Below are positions 11,465 through 23,016 of a DNA stretch of 64,000 bases, in pieces. Numbering within the stretch: the first letter of the stretch is position 1; every line of letters starts with the position of its first letter. The stretch is from Mangifera indica (taxonomy: Eukaryota; Streptophyta; Magnoliopsida; Sapindales; Anacardiaceae): the NCBI RefSeq assembly GCF_011075055.1, contig NC_058145.1, forward strand, positions 6,605,228 to 6,669,227, written 5' to 3'. A program made the translations under genes and the position numbers. The notes below the pieces were generated by a model that worked only from the letters and a program-made list of their open reading frames with translations, did no database searches and was not told the origin of the DNA.

Positions 11465-14026
11465 TTAGTGCATTTTTACATATACAAATCATTTTAGCTA
11501 AAAAGCTTTCACTTGTTTCTCTCTCTCACATTCGAATAAGGGAAAGGCTTGGTTTGTTTATACATTTTAGAGGCAAAGCATTTGCATTGCTCTATTCTAT
11601 CATCTACTTCAAAGAAATTAACTTAGAGAAGGTATAATTCCTACCTTTCATTTATTTTGTTGATTCTCCTTTTCACAATGCATGCATTTCCATTTCCATC
11701 ATCATCATCTTTAATTTACATCACATACAACGAATATTTAAAGCATGATTGTAAACAACCCATACATCATACAAAAAGGTGTAATCATGAAAATATTAGA
11801 AACCACACCATTAACATAATAAATAACATCCAAAACATAATGTGCCTGAATATCAGACCCAAACAAAATAGTGTAGAAGTAATAACTATAATCCCAGAAC
11901 ACATACAATTGTCTACATGACAAATTTCTAAAATACCCCTGTCTCATGCAATGTCTGAATATGCTTAATCGTTTTTCCACCATCTTGCTGATCTATAAAC
12001 CTACTTGCAAAACCATAAAAGAGACATAGTGAGTGATAAATACTTAGTAAGTAAATGACTTCTTGACACCTTGCACATAACATTAATAATAATCCAACCT
12101 TAATCTTGTTGTCATACTCTTCAAATGTTTCCTCAACATCCTAAATGTCCATCTGAAACATTTAGACACCTAGTGCCTATTCTTCAATGGTAGTGTCATC
12201 CTAGATGACTAATGTTAAATGATGTACATCAACATCCTAGATATCTAGAGAAAGTATGAGACATCCAAATGTCAAACATAAAGTGCACCCAATAGACTTG
12301 TTGATTGGGTTTTAAGTTAAGGATACCTTATCACAATAGGAGTATGACCCTAGGTCTCTTCTAACATTGCACAAGTATCCTAAATGTTAAGATGCCTAAC
12401 TTTAGTGCATGCACGAATATCCTAGATGCTAAGACACCCTATGTTGATGCATAATAATCATACGAATATCAAAGTCACAACCACACTACCCATAGCTTGG
12501 TGGCTAAAATGAGGTATATATTGTTTTATGTTTTCGACTTAGAATTGTTGAAGTTGGGGTTTGTGTCGTTATCCACATAGTCAAGCACCCAAAGTATACT
12601 TCGTGTCATCATACACACAATTAGGAACCTACAAAACATTATTTGTATCATTATACACTTAGTATAGCACCCTTGAAACATATTTTTATCTCATTTTACC
12701 TTCTATTTGACCAACGTTTCATTATTCCCCTCAATCGTAACTTTTAAGGGTAAATTTATCATTCCTATGACCATGGATGAGCATCACTATCCTATACAAA
12801 TGTGTCTACAAAATTTCCAAAACATATAGTTGTATTTCATCTCCACACGGGCGTGTTAACCTAAGTTAGTACACACAATCGTGAGTCCAATACCACACAA
12901 GTGTGTGTATTATACAAAATCCAAACATTCGTTCACTCTACATACATTAGGACTACCTAAGCTTAAAAATACATAGGAGTGTTCCTAACCTAAAAAGGCA
13001 TGTGTCATCTTTTTTACAAATTTTGACTTCGTTTAAATTTACTAATTTCTAACCAACATAAACCTGAATTCACCCATCAAATGATTATGATATGCCCTCA
13101 AATACGCTGGACAAGTTACTTAGAATCCTTAAACTCAAAAATCATGCCATAAGTATATCATTTGCATCCTTGAAAGGCTAGCGACAACTAATCCATTATA
13201 CAACCATGCAAATTTTTAACATCATGTGTATAAAGTTCAACCAAACTTTATATTCATTCATCTCAACTCACAATCTGTGTAACAAGATTCACACATCAAC
13301 TAACTTACAACAAACTAATATGGTTTCAATAGATAGTAGATCAAGAATTTATAACAAGCAGCATCATAGAACAGTAAACTTAGAACTTTCTCATGCAAGC
13401 TTCAATCAACGTAGCAATTTGACTACTATCATTAATCATGCCATTAACCATAATCCTAGAAATATTACTTTAACATGCTTCAAAATCAAACTATACAGAA
13501 GAATAAACTAAGAAACCATGCTACTTACCTTTCTTCCAATGATGTAACGAGTCTTTATGTGGTAAAGATTGAGTTCCTAGTGACTTCTTACGTTTTGGCT
13601 GCTTGCAAAATCTTCTCACTCTTAATTCTCTTTGGTTTGCTAAAAATATGATGAATGAGTATCAACCAAACAACCCCATGTTCTTTTATTTTTACCTGAA
13701 AAACACGTCACATGACTATATGCCACCATACACACAAGCGTGTAAGTTGTTATCCATTAATGACAGTTTTTCAAAATTTTTGAGAAATTGCTACTTATCC
13801 ATAACTCAAATTTATTGAACACACATGGTACTCTCTTATACAAAAGTGTGTGTTCTTCCCAAACTTAGCCACTTTCACGTACCTTGAGAGAAATGACCAT
13901 TCTACCTTTACCAACACACATATGAGTGTATAATTGTGTACACCAAAAAATCATAAAACACAAATATGACAAGTATAATAAGAGGCAAAAGACAAAAATA
14001 ACCTTGGACATACCTGTAGGTGTTAA

Positions 14027-15135
14027 AGCATATTTCTAATGTGGGACACTTTTACACTTTACACTTTTGCAAAAGTGTTTTACATTAGAAAGATACACAA
14101 TGGAGTGGATCTCTTGAAAAAAATGTTTTAGCTTGAGTGATAAATGAGTATATTTACAAATATGATCGTAAGAGTTCAAATATCTTTTAATAATATTTTA
14201 AAATGAAATTTTTTTGACTTATGTGATACTCAAGTTTATCAAAGTAACTTCTGGGGAAAGGGGGGGAGGAACTATACTCATTAAATGAGTCCACACCCAA
14301 AATAGTTGTGACAATATGAGGTGGTTTTTGTTTTTTAAAGAAATAATAAACTTGACAATTCATGTCATCAGGTCATATTCGTATCATCTCAATTCGGGTT
14401 TTGTATCAAAGATCTTCAATTTTAGCTCAACTCAAATTGAAATCGTATCGAAATTTTTTACCTTAACCCAACCCTTTAATATTCAAATTGACCCGATTTG
14501 ATCTAATTTGACAAAAAATTATCTATTATTTTTACTTTTTAAAATATTTTTATTATTTTAATTTTTTCACCAAATTACCCCAACCTATTCTTAATAAAAC
14601 ACGTAATCTAACATTTTGTCTTATTGATAAATGGTTTAAAAATTGACATATATGAAGATTTTTAAAACACAAATAATCTAACTAACCAAATTAAAATTTT
14701 ACGACTTAATAATAAAATAAAATATTTAAATAAAAATAATAATAATATGAGTAATTATAATTAACAAAGATACAACTATATATAATCTATAAAGGTTTCA
14801 AATTCTTACTGTAAAGATATAATATATAATTATAATACAAGTAAGATCTTTGAAAAACAAATCAAATAACCTGATTAACCAAATCAAATTTTTACTACTT
14901 AATAATAAAGTAAAATATTTGAATAAAAATAAACGATAATATGAGTAATTATAATTATATGAAAATACAATTATATGTAATCTATTAAAGTAATATTTTT
15001 CTAAAATATTCATATTGATTTGAGTTGTATCGGAGTATTTTCATGTAAATCTTAATACTATTTGATTTAATTTTGATCGTATTAGAGTAGTTTGAAATAA
15101 ATTTTGTATAAAAAAAACTTAACCCTAATTCGATA
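14027..15135. other. AT-rich intergenic stretch with a tandem duplication
   Basis: No gene is seen. 14640-14790 and 14840-14990 are two direct copies of one segment; shared words include ACTTAATAATAAA.TAAAATATTT and GATAATATGAGTAATTATAATTA. Around them are two patches, 14360-14510 and 15010-15100, with GTATC/CAATTTGAT words arranged as rough inverse complements. Confidence 0.5.
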
Positions 15136-15180
15136 TTTTTTATAGGGAAATTATATTAAATGACCTTTTTACCCCTTCAT

Positions 15181-15290
15181 TAAGAAAAAATGCCCATTTT
15201 TTCTATTCTTAAGCAAAAATGCCCAATTTTCCTATTCTTAAGCAAAAATGCTCAATTTTCCTATTCCTAAGCAAAAATGCCCTAAACTTT
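15181..15290. repeat. 29-bp tandem repeat near the MULE left end
   Basis: Four units start at 15181, 15210, 15239 and 15268, each built on TAAGCAAAAATGCCCA followed by TTTTCCTATTC. The exact 29-bp spacing shows recent tandem duplication. It lies within 40 bp of the element's left terminus, where transposase-binding subterminal repeats would be expected; that role is inference. Confidence 0.8.
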
Positions 15291-15529
15291 TTTTAAAATA
15301 CCAAAATTACCATTCACCACATCTATATAAATCCTCTCACTCACTCTTATTACACACACTTCTCATATCACTCAAACACTTACTCTCACTCTCATTTCTA
15401 CTCAATATCAATTAGTACGGGTTTGTTCGAAAAGAAAAAGTTTGTATTTCTGAATTAAAATCGAAAAAAGTCAGTTCATGAAAAAAATGTATTTCTATGA
15501 ATATTAACTCAAAACTTAATTTTATTTGT

Positions 15530-16640
15530 TAAATCTAGTTTGTATGTCATGTAAAAGGGGTATTTGAATATTAGATAATAATATAGGGGTTAAATAAAAT
15601 ATTAAAAAAATATGGGGGGCATTTTGATATTACACAATATATAAAGGATTTAAATAATATGTTAAGAATAGATAGATATATTTTGGTACAAGACAACATA
15701 CAAGGGTGTTAAATTAAAGTGCTAGATAATTATGGGAGGTCAAATGAAATTTTATAAAAATATGAGGGGTATTTTGATATTAAATATTGTAAGAGCATTA
15801 TAAATGAAATGTTAGGAATAGATATATGTATTTTGATATGAGAGAACATACAAGAGTGTTAAATGAAATATTAGGTAATTATAGGGGGAAAAAATATAAA
15901 AAAATATGGGAGGTATTTTGATATTGCATAATACATGAATGATTTAAATAATAAGTTAAGAATAGATAGATGTATTTTGATGTAAGAGAACATAAACGGG
16001 TGTTAAATGAAAGGTTAAATAATTATAGGGGGTTAAAAAATGTTAAAAAAATATGGGGGTGTTTTGATATTACATAATATATGAAAGATTTAAATAACAT
16101 GTTAAAAATAAATAGATGTATTTTTATACTAGGGAACATACGAAGGTGTTAGATAAAATATTAGATAAGTTTGGGAAGCTAAATGAAATGTTATAAAAAT
16201 ATAGAGAGTATTTTGATATTAAATATTGTAAAAACGTTTTAAATGAAATATTAAGAATAGATAAATACAATTTGATACAAGATAATATACAATCAATTAT
16301 AGGTGGTTAAATGAAATATTAGAAAAATATAAGGGGTATTTTGTATTAAACATTGTAAAAACGTTTTAAATGAAATGTTAAGAATAGATAGATGCATTTT
16401 GATACAAGATAACATACATAAAATATTAGAAAAATATAAGGGTTATTTTGATATTAAACATTGTTAAAACGTTTTAAATAGAATGCTAAGAATAGATAGA
16501 TGTATTTTCATACAAGATAACATACAAGAGTATTAGATAAAATGTTAAATAATTATAGGAGGTTAAATAAAATATTAGAAAAATATAAGGGGTATTTTGA
16601 TATTAATCATTGTAAGACTGTTTTACATAGTTATCACAGA
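15530..16640. repeat. Degenerate ~145-bp tandem array
   Basis: About eight diverged units carry the words GGGGTATTTTGATATTA, AAATGAAATGTTA, AGAATAGATAGATGTATTTTG and ACATACAAG-GTGTTA in a fixed order. The TTTTGATATTA marker recurs near 15622, 15770, 15915, 16055, 16211, 16337, 16444 and 16591. Unit length varies from about 110 to 155 bp by internal deletion. It lies between the MULE left end and the transposase start. Confidence 0.75.
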
Positions 16641-16701
16641 TTTTTTGTTATAAATGATTAACTTTTTCTAAAAATTTGTCATTGTAGGATTGATAATTAA
16701 A

Positions 16702-19308
16702 ATGGATGGCTACGCATCGGTTCGTTACCAAGGAGAATGGATTCAAGGTGATGACAACACAATGAAATATGTTAGAGGATCCAAACAATTGATTAAAATT
16801 CCTTATGGAACATTATTTGAAAGATTTATTCAACTTTTAAAGGAGTCTTATGATCTTGATCCAATGAAAAACTATCTTCAACTATCAATAAAACTAAGAA
16901 AAATTGAGTTCGACTGCCTCATACAGATTCAAAATAATGAAGATATCTAGAGTCTTATTGATATGTCTCAATACTTATAGGAATGTATTCATGTTTTTGT
17001 TACATGTACCCCAATTGAAAGACATGAGAAAGGAGAAGAAGATGAAGAAGAAATTAGTGGAGTGAAAAAAGAATATGATTTGGAAAACTTGATTGATTTC
17101 AGTAATGACCCATTGTACATTGCAAACTCATGGGCTCATGGAGAAAAAGATAGGTTCTCGACTGAGGTGACTTTGATAGAAATGATATGTCTAATATTCC
17201 TTCTAAAGAGGCAAAGCCCGAGTATATACCACTTGTTATCGAGGGTATGAACAGTTTGCAGCTTGAGGATCCTATTTCAGATGGTGGAAATTATTCCGGG
17301 CCATTTTTTGACAATGTCCCTATTGATCTATTTAGGTGGCTTCTTGATTTTCCTTCAGAGTCATCAACATCATCAGGTGGTACAAGATCGATTCGAGAGG
17401 AGAATACTGTAAAGCTTGGTGATATTTTTTGTAATAAAGTACAATTGAAAGATGTTATAAAACAATTTGCCCTACTGAATGGATTTTAATTCATGGTCAA
17501 GAAGTTTGATAGAGGGCGATAGAACATTAAGTGCAAGGCTGAAAATTGTCAGTGGTATATACATGCAACCAAATCCAAAGTCGGTGAAGTGTTTCAAATC
17601 AACCAAATAGATCAAACTCACATATGTTCAGTTAATCAAATAATGCCACATCGACCGGTATAAAATTTGCATTGATTGATCGAATTTATCGGCCTAAGGA
17701 AATAATTGTGGACATCACCGACCGATATAAAATTGATATTTCATATTCACAAGTTTGGCGGGCAAGAAACTAGACTTTAAATTCATTGAGGGGCTCACCA
17801 GAGGAATTATTTATACTTTACTAAATTATTGCTACAACAATGTACTAATCCAAGAACTATTACTACTATTGAAACGGACGATGACCATCAATTTAAGTAT
17901 TTTGTCATGGCATTAGAATGTTCTATTCGTGCATTTAGAAAATATCTCTGACTTGTTATTTGCATTGATGTTGTTTTCCTTAAAGGTCAATATCTAGGTC
18001 ATTTATTCCTTGTAGTGGCCTTTGATGTTAATAACCAGATATACCCTATTGGTTTCAGTGTCGATAAAAAAGAAGATCACGACACGTGGTATTGGTTTCT
18101 CAAGAAGATTAAAGAATGCTTCCACGATCTCTCCGACTTGGCGATAATCTCAGATCGACATCATGCTATATACTCTGCAATGGTTGAAATCTTTTCAGGT
18201 GTCCACCATGCATGTTGCTGTCACTACCTTCTGTGTAACATGCAGATAAAGTATAAACGAGACTAAAAGGTAATATGTTTAAACAAGTATTAACATTTTA
18301 TTCTGTTTAACTTTTTTATACATTTTAATCATAAAATTCTCATATTATTTACCACCTTACAGGTTGCGGGTGCATATTGGAAAACCGCGAAATCATACAC
18401 AGAAGCAAAATTTAAGGCTATGATGCGATGAACCCTCAAGCTAGGGCTTATCTATGTGAGGTCAGATTTTGAGCGCTTGAGTAGAGCACACTTTCTAGGG
18501 CATCGATACAACATCATGATAACTAATATTACAGATTCATTTAACGCCATTGTTAGACATGCACGGGGGCCTGGCTATCACGATGCTTATCGAATTCATT
18601 CGTGGTACCATATAACGATGGTTTTACGAAAGGAGAAACCATGCAAGTACTTACCCAATTGTTAATAACTATGTATTTGATCATGTACTTCTTCCCTTAT
18701 ATTTGTTATTAACAAATGTGTTGTTGATGTTTTTTCAAATTACAGATGAATGCCCTAACTTTGTCACCCCTTGGACGGAGGAGAAGATCAGTCATTGTTT
18801 ATCAAAGTCTGCACGCTTGGAGGTTCGGCTAATTACACCTACTCAGTATTAGGTTGTTGGTTTTGGTGGATACATGGGTATTGTAGACTTCAATGAAATG
18901 TCTTGTACGTGCAGAAAGTTTCAACTTTCACATATTTCGTGCAAGCATACCATTGTTATTGCATGACACATAAGGCTCACAAATGTCAATGCATGGGTTC
19001 ATTTATTCTTCTGCACCGAATTCTAACGTGCAATATATCAGGAATTTGTCAATCCTCTTGAAAACCAATCAGAATTGTTGCATTCACCAGAAGAAACAGT
19101 TATCCTGCCCCTTATTCTCTGTAGTCGTCATCCGAGTCATCCTTCCAACAAAAATCGACATCCTTCGCAATAAGAAAATGTTACACCCAAGATTTGTAGT
19201 CGTTGTCAAGAACCAGGACATGTCCAAACCCAATGTAAAAGCCCAATACTAGTCTCGAGCTCGACCCCACAACGTTCATCCAAAAGAGGTAAAGGGTCGA
19301 GATCTTGA
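16702..19308 (+). pseudogene. MULE transposase, broken
   Basis: The frame opens MDGYASVRYQGEW at 16702 with an N-terminal domain like that of plant MULE transposases, then an acidic linker (17025-17060). The transposase core is near 17960-18265: IDVVFLKGQYLGHLFLVVAFD, GFSVDKKEDHDTWYWFL and the second aspartate in IISDRHHAI. Two apparent introns follow (about 18272-18362, AAAAG/GTAATA..TTACAG, and about 18643-18744, ending AAATTACAG). Between them is a GHRYNIM..NITDSFN segment; related proteins usually have N-x-x-E-S-x-N. A SWIM zinc finger, CTCRKFQLSHISCKH, lies near 18908-18952, and a zinc knuckle, CSRCQEPGHVQTQC, near 19194-19237. Stops and frameshifts (near 17180, 17490 and 17660) disable it. 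Confidence 0.85.
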
Positions 19309-19684
19309 CAAACTTCTATTTAGTTTTGTTAGTTATATGATTTATCATTGTTGTACTTCAGTAATATGTAACTGATGTATTTTTATTATTGTTTCAAATG
19401 TGTAATTGTATTCATATGTGATATAATAACTTTAGTGTGAATAATCTCTTTATTTCATATTTGTTAGAATGAGCTTTTTGAGTATTTCACTAATACTGTA
19501 ATTTAATGCTAATAGCATAACTCAAATCTAATATAATTATTTTCGTAACAAGATTATTTAAAAAATGAAATCAAATACATATCCATATGTAATGATAGAT
19601 AAAGTATATCATACACATAAGCACATACAATAAATATATACATAAGAACATTTGAAAAATGATAAATAAACAATGAGCGAACTA

Positions 19685-20400
19685 CATTGAAATTTGAATT
19701 CTATACATTGAAATACCTTAGAATGTCAACAATAAAAAAATTGTTAGAAAATCTAAAAATACGAGTCGATATATCCTAAAACGATAAAAATCAAAAAAAC
19801 GAAACTAAAATTCGAATTCTATACGTTGAAATACCCTATAATGTCAACAATCAAAAAATCATTTGAAAATCTGAAAATACGAGTTGATATATCTTAAAAC
19901 TGTAAAAATAAAAAAAAGGAAACTGAAATTCGAATTCTATATGTTGAAATATTTTAGAATGTCAACAATAAAAAATTCATTCAGAAATCTAAAAATACAA
20001 GTTGATATATCCTCAAATAGCAAAAATTGAAAAAACAGAACTGAAATTTGAATTCTATACGTTGAAATACCTTTGAATGTTAATAATAAAAAAACTATTC
20101 TAAAATCTGAAAAATGCAAATCGATATATTCTAAAACTGTGAAAATTGAAAAAATGAAATTGAAATTTGAACTCTATACGTTGAATTACCCTAGAATGTC
20201 AACAATAAAAAAACCATTAGAAAAATTGAAAAATATGAGTCGATTTATCTTAAAACGGTGAAAATCGAAAAGACGGAACTGAAATTTGAATTCTATAAAT
20301 TGTAATACGTTAGAATGTCATTAATCGAAAAATCATTCGAAAATCTGAAAAATACGAATTGATATATCATAAAAAGGTGAAATTTGAAAAAATAAAACTA
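19685..20400. repeat. 118-bp tandem array (six units) in the MULE right half
   Basis: Units are marked by GAATTCTATA or close variants at 19696, 19814, 19932, 20050, 20169 and 20288, so spacing is 118-119 bp. Each unit also carries TAGAATGTCAACAATAAAAAA, a GAAAATCTGAAAATACGAGT-like block and a GATATATCCTAAAAC-like block. The regular spacing contrasts with the decayed left-hand array. Degenerate pieces continue to about 20600. Confidence 0.85.
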
Positions 20401-21427
20401 AAATTCGAAAAAACGAATCGATATATCCTATAAACAAAAAAACCAAAATATCGAGTTGAAATTTCGTCATTATATCATAAAATGTGTCAAAAAAGCACAA
20501 AAATAAAAAAAATCGAATGTCAAATTCGAAAATTACATATCAAAAAACCCTAAAACAAAAAAAACGAATATAAAATTTGAAAACTACACGTAAAAAAACC
20601 GTAGATATGAAAAATATCAATTTACCCCCTTAGAAAATTTATACTACAAACAGGTCCAATATTTATCTCTTGCCCCCTCAGCAATTTTCTAATCTCTTAG
20701 TGCCCCTACAGTTTCAAAAAAGTAAATTTCTTCTCAACCCATGGTTTTTACAACATTAGCCCACTGTCTCATGGCAAATTTCACAAACACCCCCCATGGA
20801 CTAACCGCTCTCCCCCAGCTCCCTAATATTTTGAAAAAGCTACTTTACCCCCTAACCCACGATCAATCTCTTCTGACCGTGGGATCTACTATTCCCATGG
20901 ATAGGAGCGCCGGTTGTTCTAATCCCTTTTTCAACGTAAAAATCGTTGTTTTTGCCTCCAATTTCAACATAAATCAAATATACATATCCTATAACACAAA
21001 ACCCCTCAAGAAATTCAACCAAAACAACCAAGAATCAAAACATTTTATGTATTGTTCAAAATTGGAACCCTAGATTTCAAACAGCAAAATCTCCCTTAAA
21101 TCTCAATAATCTTAACAATAAATTCATTCAAATAACAGTAGAGAAAATGTACTAACCTTCTTTGCTATTTTCGATCACCGAAAAATACGAAAATCGATAA
21201 AAATTGCTTTGCTCGTGTGATGATTGTGGGAGACGCGAAAATTTTAGAATTTATACAGTGAAACCGTGGGAAAATTAAGTGAAAAATAAGTAAAATCCTT
21301 AGTTTATACATAGGGATAGTTTGATCATTTTACAAAAAAAATATTTTTGTTTAAACTTGATTGTTTTGGATAATTTCATTTAGACCTCCTTAATTTTGAT
21401 CACTTAATATAATTTACTTTTTCTATA

Positions 21428-23016
21428 TCATATTATATCATATCAAATTAATAAATTATATTAAAAGTTACCAACTCTCATAAATAATATGGTAAATGGT
21501 GAAAGAGAATGCATAAATGATAACAGAAGATAAAAGAATGACGAGAAATTAAGAGAGAAGTCCATAATTCTCCAATTAAAATATTATAATCTTAATTTGT
21601 CAGGATGCTATACTTAAATATGATTAGATTTTGTTTTCTGGAAAAACGTATGACGGTGTGGATGAGAAATTGTAACAATAGAGTAGAATAGAGTCTGACA
21701 AATGTTTGGGTTGGAACACATGACATGCAATGCAATCCAAGTGACAAGAGAAAGTCGTCCAATATTAATGACCATCTAACCTCTTTATTGCTCAACCGTA
21801 CCATTTAATGCTTTCTCTTTCTTATTCATTGCTAAATTACCGTTATCGGTACCGTTGCCCTAATTTTGCTTCATTGAATTTGAATCACCCCCGTCACCTC
21901 TAATACCTTATTTGTTACAATGCCATGAATTACCAATTTACAAGTTTCATTGTATTATCAATATTCTTTTAAATGAGTTTGTTTAACTTTGTTGTATTTA
22001 TGGATAGACCCATTTACTCTTGAATGAGAGCCGATGACTCTATTTTTTTCTTTTTCACTAACTTGATTTGATCATTTGTGTTAATAAATCTAGATCTCTC
22101 TTATTTTTATTATATTTTATTCATAATATTTTTCCCTCTAAAATTTACGTTGGTAATTGTATTTGTATGATATAAACCAGCAAACCAGCTTCAACCTAAA
22201 CAGTTTTATTTTAACATTGCAGGTAATGTCGCAAATCTTCTTCTTGATCACTGTAAACGTAAAAATAAACGGGAATCTTTTTGTCTTTGTTTGCTTTGCT
22301 CACCTCACCAGTGAATTATATTACATGCACTACACATATATTATCTTTGTGATTGGTCTCATGCATTTCCCTCCAAGTAATGCAGTTGAAATCCACAGGC
22401 ATTCAAGTTGAAAGCCTGTGTACATTATGTGGGTCTCGAGTTTCGTCTGATAAAGAAATGAGATTATTTATAAACCGTTTTTTTTATGACACCGACACGA
22501 AAAAGGTTTGAATTTGACTAAGCTTTTATTTACAAGTTTATTTCGTTTCTTTTCTTTTCAAGTTTACAGGTGGGTAGATGAACAAACTCCAGACGGAGAA
22601 AACAAAGTCTATCTTTTGAATATAAATATTTCTCTTTTCGTCATATGCTTTGAAATTATAAGAAATTCAATCATTTTCCCATCTTTAGATTTTGTACTGT
22701 TTCCAAGTTTCATGATTGCTTGGTGTGAAATGCTGAGTGGAGAGATTGAAAATTAGTTCCTGTTTTTCTTTGATGCATATATAGTGCAGCTTGGGATTTG
22801 GGATTTTGGAAGTGGGATTTTGCTGCTTTCAAGTAAAATAATCAAGACTGGGGTCAAAATCTTGTATAAAATCTCAATTAAATTGTTTTCAGAGTTTGAT
22901 ATAGTTAAGACAGATTTTAGTAGTACTCTTATTTGATAAAATTGAAGTTTCTGTTCTGAGTATTGATTGTTATTGTTGATTAGTTGAATTCTTGGTTTCG
23001 AGTTGGTTGTGAGAAG
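21428..23016 (+). other. Upstream region and 5' leader of the dehydrogenase gene
   Basis: No coding sequence is supported in this 1.6 kb. The segment after about 22400 is TE-free and directly precedes the start codon. A TATATA-like word occurs at 22777-22784 (CATATATAGTG), about 235 bp before the ATG, and could be a core promoter, but equally the leader may be split by an intron. I cannot fix the transcription start from sequence alone. Confidence 0.4.

Larger units (their letters stand above)
9122..11677 (+). mobile_element. Copia solo LTR (itself carrying a nested element)
   Basis: The unit opens TGTCCTAGC and closes TTTTCACA. It is flanked by ATGTA (9117-9121) and ATGCA (11678-11682), a 5-bp target duplication with one transition. 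Its right two thirds match 6127-7082. A TATATAAA promoter box lies at 10383-10390. A Harbinger-type element is inserted at 10401-11464; without it the LTR is about 1.49 kb. No internal copia sequence accompanies it, as expected for a solo LTR left by LTR-LTR recombination. The left border is less certain than the right. Confidence 0.5.
9027..14026 (-). repeat. Gypsy 5' LTR (minus), split by a copia solo LTR
   Basis: The LTR (reverse orientation) opens TGTAACAC at 9027, is interrupted at 9121/9122, resumes at 11678 and runs to about 14026. There the sequence ..GACATACCTGTAGGTGTTA is the reverse complement of a gypsy LTR start (TGTAACACCTAC-like). It contains the GTGAGTGATAAATAC..AGTAAG block near 12030, shared with the LTRs at 50455 and 61595. 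It is also rich in CACACAA/TTGTGTG half-palindromes (12840-12930, 13720-13960). Without the insert it would be about 2.4 kb, similar to the 2.3-kb solo LTR at 33521. The right border is approximate. Confidence 0.5.
15145..21418 (+). mobile_element. Mutator-like element (MULE), complete ends, inactive
   Basis: The 6.27-kb element is flanked by TTTTTTATA (15136-15144) and TTTTCTATA (21419-21427), a 9-bp target duplication with one transition, as expected for Mutator. Its short terminal inverted repeats share the core AAATTATATTAA-TGA-C (17 of 21 positions). It holds a broken transposase (16702-19308), a 29-bp array near the left end, a degenerate ~145-bp array, and a 118-bp array on the right. 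No long terminal inverted repeat typical of classical Mu is visible, so it resembles the MULEs with reduced ends. The right subterminal part (20600-21400) holds C-rich sequence without recognisable coding content. Confidence 0.8.

Noticed and set aside
19685..20400. CRISPR-like regular repeats
   Set aside because: Units are contiguous tandem copies without unique spacers, in a plant transposon.
20741..21073. 110-codon frame in the right subterminal part of the MULE
   Set aside because: No recognisable motif; composition follows C-rich element sequence. A captured gene fragment was considered, but nothing supports it.
22157..22756. Open frames of 82-84 codons upstream of the dehydrogenase gene
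   Set aside because: Hydrophobic, F/I/S-rich composition typical of AT-rich non-coding DNA; they end without splice logic linking to the gene.
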